From NCBI RefSeq assembly GCF_028890115.1, contig NZ_JARCJD010000003.1, forward strand, positions 124,001-188,000: a stretch of DNA of 64,000 nt, written 5' to 3'. The DNA comes from Phaeobacter sp. QD34_24. Lineage in GTDB: Bacteria > Pseudomonadota > Alphaproteobacteria > Rhodobacterales > Rhodobacteraceae. The notes under the pieces are model-generated. The model ran no database searches and had not been told where the DNA came from. It saw only the letters and a program-made list of their open reading frames with translations. Positions 26,472-34,235 of the stretch are shown piece after piece. Position 1 is the first letter of the stretch, and each line of letters begins with the position of its first letter. A program made the translations under genes and the position numbers.

Positions 26472-27404
26472 ATGGCTTTGTTGAATTTCAGGAAACGCGA
26501 GGCCGACAGCCCGCAGCCGGTCATACCGCACGTGGAGGCCTTCCTTGAGGGCTATTCGATCGAGGTGATGCCGCGCACCGCTGCCAAGGTCGAGGATTTT
26601 CGCGATCTTCTGCCTGCGGGCACCCGCGTTTACATCGCCCATATCGAAGGCACCCCGATCGAGGATATGGTGGAAACCGCCAAGCGGCTCCATGCCGAAG
26701 GCTACCCGGTGATGCCGCATTTCCCGGCCCGCATCATCAAGGATGAGGCCACGCTGGCCGACTGGATCGCGCGCTACCAGGGTGAGGCGGATGTGAAACA
26801 GGCGCTGCTGCTGGCCGGTGGCGTGGCAGAGCCGCACGGCGCCTTCGACAGCTCGATGCAACTGCTGGAAACGGGTCTTTTCGACAAGGCGGGTTTCACC
26901 AACCTGCATGTGGCGGGCCACCCCGAGGGCAACAAGGATATCGACCCTGACGGATCCGTGAAGAACGTGATGGAGGCGCTTCTGTGGAAGCAGAAGTTCG
27001 CCGAGCGCACCGATGCCAAGATGGCGCTGGCCACCCAGTTTGCCTTTGACGCAAAGCCGATCATCGCCTGGGCCGACGGGCTGAAAGAGGCGGGCGTCGA
27101 TCTGCCGATCCATATCGGTATCGCGGGCCCCGCCAAGCTGCAGACCCTGATCAAATTCGCCATTGCCTGCGGTGTCGGCCCCTCGCTGAAGGTGCTGCAG
27201 AAACGGGCGATGGATGTCTCCAAGCTGCTCTTGCCCTACGAGCCCACCGATGTGATCGCAGAACTGGCCGCGCACAAGGCCGCCAATCCCGATTTCAACA
27301 TCACCAATGTGCACTTCTTCCCGCTGGGCGGTATCAAGACCAATGCCACCTGGGCCATCAACAATGGCGGCGCCGCGGCGCGGCCGGTCAACTCCCAAGG
27401 ATAA
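26472..27404 (+). CDS. Methylenetetrahydrofolate reductase-like protein
   Basis: A ~310-residue TIM-barrel protein of the MetF-like type found in corrinoid methyl-transfer clusters. It has EVMPRTAAKVEDF at the N terminus in place of the usual MetF EFFPP, LLAGGVAEPHG, NLHVAGHPEGNKDI and HFFPLGGIKTNATW. It would interconvert methylene- and methyl-THF. The ATG at 26472 has GGGAGG upstream; the ATG at 26442 overlaps the previous stop and is an alternative. The gene is 3 bp from the following methyltransferase gene, so the two products probably act in series. Confidence 0.85.
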   Translation: MALLNFRKREADSPQPVIPHVEAFLEGYSIEVMPRTAAKVEDFRDLLPAGTRVYIAHIEGTPIEDMVETAKRLHAEGYPVMPHFPARIIKDEATLADWIARYQGEADVKQALLLAGGVAEPHGAFDSSMQLLETGLFDKAGFTNLHVAGHPEGNKDIDPDGSVKNVMEALLWKQKFAERTDAKMALATQFAFDAKPIIAWADGLKEAGVDLPIHIGIAGPAKLQTLIKFAIACGVGPSLKVLQKRAMDVSKLLLPYEPTDVIAELAAHKAANPDFNITNVHFFPLGGIKTNATWAINNGGAAARPVNSQG

Positions 27405-27407
27405 GAC

Positions 27408-28469
27408 ATGACCCGTACTGTCGTTGAATCAAAAACAAAAACCGCTGTCCTGGGATTTGATGAGCCGTTCTGCGTGATCGGCGAGCGGATCAACCCCACG
27501 GGGCGCAAGAAACTGGCGGCCGAGCTGGAAGCGGGCGATTTCTCCACCGTGGAAAAGGACGCCCTGGCGCAGGTCGCGGCCGGGGCCGATATCCTCGATA
27601 TCAATGCGGGCGTCGTCTACAACTCGAACCCCAACCCGAATGAGACCGAACCGCCGCTGATGAGCAAGATTGTCGAACTGGTGCAGGGGCTGGTCGATGT
27701 GCCGCTGTGCATCGACTCATCGGTGCCCGGCGCGCTGGAGGCAGGTCTTGAGGCGGCTGAGGGGCGGCCCCTGCTGAACTCCGTCACCGGCGAGGAAGAG
27801 CGGCTGGAACTGGTGCTGCCGCTGGTGAAGAAATACAACGTTCCGGTCGTGGCGATCTCCAACGATGACACCGGGATTTCCGAAGATCCCGATGTGCGCT
27901 TTGCCGTGGCCAAGAAGATCGTCGAACGCGCCGCCGATTTCGGCATTCCTGCCCATGACATCGTGGTGGATCCGCTGGTGATGCCCATCGGCGCCATGGC
28001 GACCGCCGGCTTGCAGGTCTTTGCCCTGGTGCGCCGCCTGCGCGAGGAACTGGGGGTGAACACCACCTGCGGGGCCTCCAATATCTCCTTCGGTCTGCCC
28101 AACCGCCATGGCATCAACAACGCCTTCCTGCCGATGGCGATGGGGGCGGGCATGACCTCTGCGATCATGAACCCGGTGGCCCTGCCGGTGACGCAGAAGG
28201 CGATTGCGGAGAAGAAGGAACAGGTGACTGCCGCCGGCATCATCCTGCCTGAAGGTATCGATGACGAGACCTTCGTCACCCTGTTCGGCCTCGGCTCCAC
28301 CCAGCCGCGTGCGGGCAAGGAGATGGAGGCGATCCGTGCCGCCAACCTTCTGACCAACAACGACCCCCACGGTGGCGCCTGGATCGCTGCCAACAAGGCG
28401 CCTGCGAAAGCCGGTGAAGAGGGCCGTGGCCGAGGTGGCCGCGCCGGAGGCCGCCGCCGCCGCGCCTGA
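27408..28469 (+). CDS. Methyltetrahydrofolate:corrinoid methyltransferase (pterin-binding domain)
   Basis: A 353-residue protein with a DHPS-like pterin-binding TIM barrel. Motifs: CVIGERINPTGRKK, GADILDINAGVV, PLCIDSSVPGALEAGL, NDDTGISEDPDVR and GASNISFGLPNR. It would transfer methyl between THF and a corrinoid protein, feeding the reductase encoded just upstream. After residue ~330 it ends in an Arg/Gly-rich tail (GRGRGGRAGGRRRRA), unusual for this fold. The corrinoid protein and primary demethylase are not in the window. Confidence 0.88.
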   Translation: MTRTVVESKTKTAVLGFDEPFCVIGERINPTGRKKLAAELEAGDFSTVEKDALAQVAAGADILDINAGVVYNSNPNPNETEPPLMSKIVELVQGLVDVPLCIDSSVPGALEAGLEAAEGRPLLNSVTGEEERLELVLPLVKKYNVPVVAISNDDTGISEDPDVRFAVAKKIVERAADFGIPAHDIVVDPLVMPIGAMATAGLQVFALVRRLREELGVNTTCGASNISFGLPNRHGINNAFLPMAMGAGMTSAIMNPVALPVTQKAIAEKKEQVTAAGIILPEGIDDETFVTLFGLGSTQPRAGKEMEAIRAANLLTNNDPHGGAWIAANKAPAKAGEEGRGRGGRAGGRRRRA

Positions 28470-28492
28470 TTGAGGTGAGAAGAAGGACAGTG

Positions 28493-28519
28493 AAAGGCCG
28501 GGATCACCCCCGGCCTTTT
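28493..28519 (+). terminator. Intrinsic terminator after the one-carbon cluster
   Basis: 10-bp perfect stem (AAAGGCCGGG / CCCGGCCTTT) with a 6-base loop, ending in TTTT, 23 bases after the methyltransferase stop. Confidence 0.85.
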
Positions 28520-28748
28520 GCTATTTGCGGGTGCCGTCACTTAGGCCCGCGCCCAGCCTCACCTATGCAAAATCGGGTGCCTCTGCCGAGAGGGCGCAGT
28601 CCCCTTTGGATAGCGCAGAAGGACTGAAAGCTTTGCCAGGTTTCTTGGCCGGACCGGGGGTATTGTGGAAAGCCCAGTTCATCTTGAGGCGCGCAGAGAC
28701 ATTCTGTGCGACCATGATCCGGAGCGCGTTCTGTCGCCGTGCCGGACC

Positions 28749-30728
28749 TCAGGCGGCGGGCAAATCGACCGTTTGCAGCTCTTCCCCGGCGTCTGGCAGG
28801 GTAATTCTGAAACAGGCACCGCCGTCTTCGTTGGTGGCAGAGATCATGCCGGACATGTCGCGGATCGTGCCAAAGCTGATCGAAAGCCCCAGTCCAGTGC
28901 CCTTGCCGGGCCCCTTGGTGGTGAAGAAGGGTTCAAACAGCTTGTCCAGGATATCTTCGGGAATGCCGCCGCCGGTGTCGCGGACCTCGATCACATGGCC
29001 TTGATCGGTGGCAAAGTCTGCGGTGATCGAGATCTCACCCTTGCCCGCCTCGCTGGCTTCGATGGCATCGCGCGCGTTGCTGATCAGGTTGAGAAGAACC
29101 TGCTCAAAAATGACCTTTTCCCCAAGAACGATTGCCGATGTCTCAGGCAGGTTCAGCTTCAGCGAGATATCAAGGGTGTGCAATTGCGTGCGGGCCAGGG
29201 CCGACATCTCCTGCAGGCTGTCGCGCAGGTCGAAGGGATGGCTGACGCCCTCTGCCTTGCGGCCGAAAATCCGCATGTGGTTGATGATCTGCGAGGCCCG
29301 GGCGGTCTGCTCTCCGATGCGAACCAGTTTGCCGCGCAGATACTCAAGATCCGCCTTGTCCTTGTCGATACGTTTGACGCAGGTCGTGGAGGCCATGCGG
29401 ATCACACCAAGAGGCTGGTTCAACTCATGTGCAACACCGGTGGCCATTTCACCCAGGGTTGCCAATTTGGAGGCGTGGATCAGTTGATGTTCCGAATGCC
29501 GTAAGTCGGTAATGTCCTGGGCCGAAATCACGATGCCGATTCCCTTGACATAGGATTGCACGGTCAGAAGGATCCGGTCCGGATCGCGGCGGATCTCACG
29601 CGGCACACCATGGGTGCGGCCGATTTGCTCCTCCACCCATTTTGCGGGTTCCTCGACGCCGGGGAAGGCCGACTGCTCCAGCCCGGTTTCCAGAAAGCTG
29701 CGCAGGGTAAAATCATCGGGCAAGGCCGCAAGAATGTCTTTGTTGAAAGAACGGAAGGCTGCATTCAGGAACATGACCTGCCCGTCTTCTCCGAAAATGG
29801 CGACCTGTTCTTCAACCTGGTCGAAGGCAGAGATCAGCTGCTGTTGTTCGCGCCGGGCCTGTTCGATCGCCTGCATCGCATTCTGGAACACGACCGTTGC
29901 GCGCGCCATGTCCCCGATTTCATCCGGCCGGTCGGTGTCGGGCACCTCGATGGTTTCGCGATGCTGGGAAATGTCGCGCAGGCATCCGACCAGAACCTCC
30001 ACGCGCGCGCGTTTGGCCAAGAGTTCGTCCTGCTGATCCTGCAGGATCCGGCGGTCGCGAGACAGGGTCTGCGCCATGTAATTGAAGCACTTGGCCGTAT
30101 CGGCCAACTCGTCCCGCCCCTTGACCTCGATCTGGCTGTCCAGATTGCCGCGGGCAACATCCAGGGCGCCCTGGCGCAGCCAGCGCAATTGCCGAGTGAG
30201 GATCGTGCCCAGGCCAAAGCCGAAGACCGCAACCAAGGACATGCCGATCACCGCGATCAGGATGTTCCAGTAGAGGGCCTGCGCCAGTTCCTTTTCAACG
30301 GCCAGGGTCGACAGGCCAAGCTCGATGGTTCCGAACCTGGTACCCGCCACCTGGATGGGCAGATCGATGTCGATCACGTGGTCGCTGCGGGCATCGTCAA
30401 AGCTCGCGTCGCGAACAAAGGGCGCTTCAAGTGCCTCCTCGGCACCGCCTTGTGACAGCACCATGCCCGACAGGCTCCTGACGCGCAGATAGGTCAGATC
30501 CTCGCTGGAGACGGCTGTGTCGATGGTGGCATCCAGGGTTGCCAGGTCGGTCGCGATCACCGCGTCGGCCACGGTATTGGCAAAGACACGGGTTGTGGCC
30601 TCTGCCCGCTGGTACAGCTGCGTGGCCGCATACCCACCAAGGGCGAATTGGTTGATCCCGATGAGAACCGCCATGACCGTGAGTTCGATCAGGGCGATTC
30701 CGAAGATGGTTTTCAGCCGGAAGGACAT
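28749..30728 (-). CDS. Membrane sensor histidine kinase (HAMP-PAS-HisKA-HATPase)
   Basis: A 659-residue kinase. TM1 near residues 7-29, a periplasmic domain of ~125 residues, TM2 near 155-178, HAMP to ~225, coiled coil, PAS near 298-410, then HisKA with His434 in GVAHELNQPL. The ATPase domain shows NLISNARDAIEAS, VRDTGGGIPEDILDKLFEPFFTT and GTGLGLSISFG. No receiver domain is attached. The ATG has GAAGGAG upstream, inside the end of the PhnD-like gene (16-bp overlap). The PhnD-like protein is the obvious candidate ligand-presenting partner for the periplasmic domain. Confidence 0.92.
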   Translation of the reverse strand: MSFRLKTIFGIALIELTVMAVLIGINQFALGGYAATQLYQRAEATTRVFANTVADAVIATDLATLDATIDTAVSSEDLTYLRVRSLSGMVLSQGGAEEALEAPFVRDASFDDARSDHVIDIDLPIQVAGTRFGTIELGLSTLAVEKELAQALYWNILIAVIGMSLVAVFGFGLGTILTRQLRWLRQGALDVARGNLDSQIEVKGRDELADTAKCFNYMAQTLSRDRRILQDQQDELLAKRARVEVLVGCLRDISQHRETIEVPDTDRPDEIGDMARATVVFQNAMQAIEQARREQQQLISAFDQVEEQVAIFGEDGQVMFLNAAFRSFNKDILAALPDDFTLRSFLETGLEQSAFPGVEEPAKWVEEQIGRTHGVPREIRRDPDRILLTVQSYVKGIGIVISAQDITDLRHSEHQLIHASKLATLGEMATGVAHELNQPLGVIRMASTTCVKRIDKDKADLEYLRGKLVRIGEQTARASQIINHMRIFGRKAEGVSHPFDLRDSLQEMSALARTQLHTLDISLKLNLPETSAIVLGEKVIFEQVLLNLISNARDAIEASEAGKGEISITADFATDQGHVIEVRDTGGGIPEDILDKLFEPFFTTKGPGKGTGLGLSISFGTIRDMSGMISATNEDGGACFRITLPDAGEELQTVDLPAA

Positions 30729-31573
30729 GCGATATCTCCTTCATGCTTGATACCCGTCTCCTCTCTGTCCATGCCCAGAGCCCGGACGTCATCCCAATCG
30801 GAATCTGCTGCCGCGACAAACCCCTTCATGCCGATGCCCTTGACCAGATCCGGGTGCGAGGCAGACATGCTCAGAAGGGCCGCTTGCACCTTGTCGATCT
30901 GCGCCGGATCGATGCCCTCGTGGACGGCGATGGCATGCGGTGTGAACCCTTCGGTTTCGTGAATGATCTGGAGCTGGGCGCGCACATCGGGATCAAGCGC
31001 GTTCCAGGTCCGGGTCACACCGCCGCCTGCCGCCATGAGCCCCGCGGCCACGGCCCGGTATACGCTGTCATGGGATTTGACATAGGACGGCGTGTAGCTC
31101 ACGTTGACCCGCTGCAATGACGCGCGGTTGAGAATGCTGGCCCCAAAGGCACCGGGCGACGGGAAGGCGATGTTCTGACCATCCAGGCTGGCGATTTCGG
31201 AAAATTCGGAATCCACCCGCGCGACCATCACGCCTTTCAGCCGCTTGCCTTCCTGGTGGGCGATTGCACGATAGGAGGCTTCGCTTGAAAAGATCGCATA
31301 GTGCATCGGGTTCATATAGGCGTAGTCAAAGGCTCCCGCAGCCAGGCAGGCCTCGAATGTCGGGATGTCCTTCGTGGTGCGAAAGCGGAAGGTGGTGCCG
31401 GTTTGCTGGCTCAACTCCTCCAGAAAGGGCCCCCACATCCGGGCCAGGCGGCTGGCCGACTGCTGTGGCACGATGCCAAAGGTGACTTCGTTTCCTCCGG
31501 GTACCTCCCCGGCCTGTGCCGGGGTGGTGAGGGCCATGGAAAGGGCGGCAATCGAGGCAAAAAGCACCTTCAT
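30713..31573 (-). CDS. PhnD-like periplasmic binding protein coupled to the sensor kinase
   Basis: A 286-residue periplasmic protein of the phosphate/phosphite/phosphonate (PhnD/AioX-like) family with a signal peptide ending TPAQAG near residue 22. Family stretches are TFGIVPQQSASRLARMWGP, ACLAAGAFDYAYMNPMHYA and the ligand-loop FPSPGAFGAS. No ABC permease or ATPase gene is near, and it is sandwiched between a response regulator (4-bp overlap) and a histidine kinase, so it is most likely a sensor accessory, as AioX is for arsenite sensing. The ligand is unknown. Confidence 0.88.
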   Translation of the reverse strand: MKVLFASIAALSMALTTPAQAGEVPGGNEVTFGIVPQQSASRLARMWGPFLEELSQQTGTTFRFRTTKDIPTFEACLAAGAFDYAYMNPMHYAIFSSEASYRAIAHQEGKRLKGVMVARVDSEFSEIASLDGQNIAFPSPGAFGASILNRASLQRVNVSYTPSYVKSHDSVYRAVAAGLMAAGGGVTRTWNALDPDVRAQLQIIHETEGFTPHAIAVHEGIDPAQIDKVQAALLSMSASHPDLVKGIGMKGFVAAADSDWDDVRALGMDREETGIKHEGDIACPSG

Positions 31574-32100
31574 GCGACATCTCCGGTAGACTGGACATTG
31601 GCGGCGTGAACTTCCCGGGTGATGCGCTGCACCTTCTTGAGCAGATCCTCGCCGGTTTCCGCCCAGGCCGGGGGGGCGGATTTGGTGCCGGCTTTTTCAG
31701 CCCCGATACGCACCGCTGCGATCAGTTGATCGGGATCCAGCGGTTTGGACAGAAAGTCGACCGCACCTGTCTGTGCCGTAGACTTCTGCGCCGAGGGATC
31801 GCCGCTCAGGACGACGAAGCTCAACTCGCGTTCCGGGAACCGGGCCTTGGCCCGCGACATCAGCTGAAAGCCGTTGGAGGTGTCGCCCGAGGGATCGACG
31901 AAGTGAACGTCCGTCACCACAACGGAAATGTGGGGATACCACTCCAACACTTCCAGCGCCATGTCGACGCTATCCGCAATGATTGCACTCCAGCCTTCGA
32001 GATCGACAATATCCTGCAGCTCTTCCAATGCGTCCTTGTCATCATCCACAACAAGAACAGTGAGGCCGGCAGTGGTTTCGTATTGTGTACTCAAAGTCAT
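31570..32100 (-). CDS. Response regulator, receiver domain with C-terminal helix, no output domain
   Basis: A 176-residue protein: REC domain residues ~13-135 with acidic pocket VVDDD, phospho-acceptor Asp64 in VVTDVHF, and the conserved Lys in DFLSKPLDP, then a ~40-residue helical tail (LLKKVQRITREV). No DNA-binding or enzymatic output domain follows. A GGAG site precedes the ATG. It overlaps the PhnD-like gene by 4 bp, so the partner kinase is almost certainly the one in the same operon. Confidence 0.9.
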   Translation of the reverse strand: MTLSTQYETTAGLTVLVVDDDKDALEELQDIVDLEGWSAIIADSVDMALEVLEWYPHISVVVTDVHFVDPSGDTSNGFQLMSRAKARFPERELSFVVLSGDPSAQKSTAQTGAVDFLSKPLDPDQLIAAVRIGAEKAGTKSAPPAWAETGEDLLKKVQRITREVHAANVQSTGDVA

Positions 32101-32148
32101 CTACAACTCCATCCAAGTTAACGTTTCCGTCTCACTGTGAGCCAAGTA

Positions 32149-32219
32149 TGCAATTGCACACAATGCTGTTTCTGAGTTCCTATCCCTATGAAATTATTTA
32201 ATATAACCGAAAGGATAGG
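32149..32219. promoter_or_regulatory. AT-rich region with palindrome and inverted repeat upstream of the response regulator
   Basis: Between the two receiver genes. It contains the perfect palindrome TGCAATTGCA (32149-32158) and an inverted repeat CCTATCC / GGATAGG (32179-32185, 32213-32219) enclosing a very AT-rich 27-base core. The AT richness against the GC-rich background suggests a promoter/operator for the RR-PhnD-kinase operon on the minus strand. Confidence 0.45.
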
Positions 32220-32261
32220 CGGAAAGTACGGATGGGTGGCGCGCCATACCTACGGCAGGCC

Positions 32262-32615
32262 TCAAACGGCGTCGTTGATGGCTTCGATCAAGTCGTCGGG
32301 ATCGATCGGCTTGGCGAAACAGGCAAGCGCACCCAGGGACATGGCCTCTTCGCGTGACGATTCTGCGCCGTGGCCGCTGACGACGAACATGGCGGCCATG
32401 TACCCGTCCTGGCTGAGCTGACGCAACAACTCAAGGCCGCCGGCATTTGGCATCTTGAGGTCGGTGACAACGACATCAAAGGCCGTTTGCGCGCAGTGTT
32501 TCAGCGCGCCGGCGACCGACTCTGCGACGGATACCTCCATATCCTCAAGCTCAAGCGCCTCCTGGAGTTCCTCCCGCAGAAGCGGCTCATCATCAACAAT
32601 CAGAACATGGGTCAT
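32262..32615 (-). CDS. Single-domain response regulator (CheY-like)
   Basis: A 117-residue receiver-only protein: acidic pocket IVDDEP, phospho-acceptor Asp52 in VVVTDLKMP, switch Ser in VVSGHG, and Lys in ACFAKPIDPDDL. The ATG at 32615 is preceded by GGAG; an upstream TTG at 32633 is less likely. It lies 161 bp upstream of the other receiver gene and on the same strand, probably part of the same signalling locus. Having no output domain, it must act by protein contact or phosphotransfer. Confidence 0.9.
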   Translation of the reverse strand: MTHVLIVDDEPLLREELQEALELEDMEVSVAESVAGALKHCAQTAFDVVVTDLKMPNAGGLELLRQLSQDGYMAAMFVVSGHGAESSREEAMSLGALACFAKPIDPDDLIEAINDAV

Positions 32616-32944
32616 AACACTACTCCATAACAACCAGCGACCAGCCTAACATGCGGATCCTTCAATCAGGTAAGTCTTTGGGAGGGGCGCGGTACAAAAT
32701 CGGCTAGCAGAGCCGACCACGACGACTGCTCAATCAGCGCGGAAAACGAGGGCATTGGCACAGGGGAGCTCCCCAAAGCGCTGCTTTGAGGCCCTGCATC
32801 GCGGCGCCAAGATCCCGGAAGACCAACCTTTCCGGCTGGCAAAACCCGCGTACCGCGCCAAACGGACGGGGATGTGACCTCAGCGCAATGTGATCTTGGC
32901 AGATAACCTGCCCGAAGAAATCATCGGGTCGGGTCAATCCACGA
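32616..32944. other. Intergenic region between receiver gene and DUF2235 gene
   Basis: About 330 bases. A reverse frame of 67 codons (32734-32937) has no ribosome binding site or recognisable domain and is not called. No terminator or known RNA is recognised; it presumably holds the receiver-gene promoter. Confidence 0.4.
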
Positions 32945-34156
32945 TTACGGCCCGGTTTCCGGCGGCTCAGGGCTGTCTCGGCCCTTCAGGTTCGGCGGAT
33001 CGTATCGCAGCTCGGGGTCGCTACGGCGCTCGAAGAAGGATGGATCGATCACCGCATCTTCTGGAATATGGCGGTACTGCCCCCAAGGGATGTAATAGCC
33101 CAGCCAGCCCTTTTGATCGGGCCAGGTGCTGCGGGAGGTAAGGCCGGGAAATATCTCGAGGATCGGCCAGCCCTTTCTGAGCTGCATTTGGCTATGCAGC
33201 TTCGCCGTGGCACTGGGTTTGGAGATGTCGAGTTTCATGCGCTCGGTGACCTTGTCCTCGACGCCGCGCACATAGCGGTCGTAGAAGGTTTGGCGAAAGA
33301 CCAGGCTGTCGACGCCCAATCCGTCCAGCTCGGTCCGCATCCATTCCATCGTCAGTTTCGACAGGCCTGCCTCGGCCTCGGGAACGCTGCCGGCCATGTC
33401 GGTATGGGTGCCCGGAAACCAGACCTGTTTGACATCCTGCGGCGGCGGTTCCTTGCGGGTTTTGAACCGGTTCCCGTAGTAGAGCTGCCCCTCCGTCCAG
33501 GGCTGGTGGCGAAAGAAACGGCGAGTCTCGTCAATGGACAGCACATGGCGCACCGCCTCGACCGAGGGGTTCTCATCGACACTGGAATGGGTGCCAAACT
33601 CGATCAGGCTGCCGCCGCCGATCTTGAAGCGGATCATCGAACTGACCGTATCCCACAGCCCCAGAAAACGGATGGGCGCACGGCGGATATGGAAAAACTG
33701 CTCGGAAATGCGCAGGGGAGCGAATTGTTCGCGCGGGCCGTCCTGGCGCAGTTTGCGCCAGGCCTTGAACACGGGGCCGATCAGATGCAGCTCATGCGGG
33801 GCGACAAGGCCGAAGTCATTGATGAACCCGGCCAGCACCCGCGCCGTGTAGGCGCCGCGTGAATAGCCAAAGAAATAGAGCTTGTCGCCTTCGCGGTAAT
33901 TCTCGCACAGGAAGGCGTGGGCGTGCAGCACGTTGGCATGAAGGCCAAGGCCAAAGGCAAGCCCCATCACCAGACGTGTCTTGGCAAACAGGGTCCGGGC
34001 AAAGGGGCGGGTCGACAGGGTGCCGACGCCGGGCTCATAGTAGATCAGCTGATTTTCATCGTGTTTCAGACACTTATAAAGCCGCAGAATGTTGCTTTCA
34101 TTCTTTTCGACTTCATTGCCGGTGCCATCGAGGCAGATAATCAGTTTGCGCGACAT
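32945..34156 (-). CDS. DUF2235 alpha/beta-hydrolase (Tle1-type phospholipase-like)
   Basis: A 403-residue protein. DUF2235 features: the opening KLIICLDGTGNEVEK, nucleophile elbow FFGYSRGAYTAR (Ser99), LGLWDTVSS and the acid/His region WFPGTHTDMAGS with a following LTMEWM. Some family members are type VI secretion phospholipase effectors (Tle1), but no VgrG, Hcp, PAAR or immunity gene is adjacent and there is no signal peptide, so a housekeeping or uncharacterised cytoplasmic role is equally possible. The ATG at 34156 has GGAAG upstream; an upstream TTG start would add five residues. Confidence 0.85.
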   Translation of the reverse strand: MSRKLIICLDGTGNEVEKNESNILRLYKCLKHDENQLIYYEPGVGTLSTRPFARTLFAKTRLVMGLAFGLGLHANVLHAHAFLCENYREGDKLYFFGYSRGAYTARVLAGFINDFGLVAPHELHLIGPVFKAWRKLRQDGPREQFAPLRISEQFFHIRRAPIRFLGLWDTVSSMIRFKIGGGSLIEFGTHSSVDENPSVEAVRHVLSIDETRRFFRHQPWTEGQLYYGNRFKTRKEPPPQDVKQVWFPGTHTDMAGSVPEAEAGLSKLTMEWMRTELDGLGVDSLVFRQTFYDRYVRGVEDKVTERMKLDISKPSATAKLHSQMQLRKGWPILEIFPGLTSRSTWPDQKGWLGYYIPWGQYRHIPEDAVIDPSFFERRSDPELRYDPPNLKGRDSPEPPETGP

Positions 34157-34235
34157 GAATAGGCTTCCCAATAAAAACTATGGGAAGCCTAGCTGAGAAG
34201 GCGAGGGTGTCGCAATCTTTGGTTGAGGTGGGCGA

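Noticed and set aside
32734-32937. A 67-codon reverse frame upstream of the receiver gene
   Set aside because: No ribosome binding site and no recognisable feature beyond being open.
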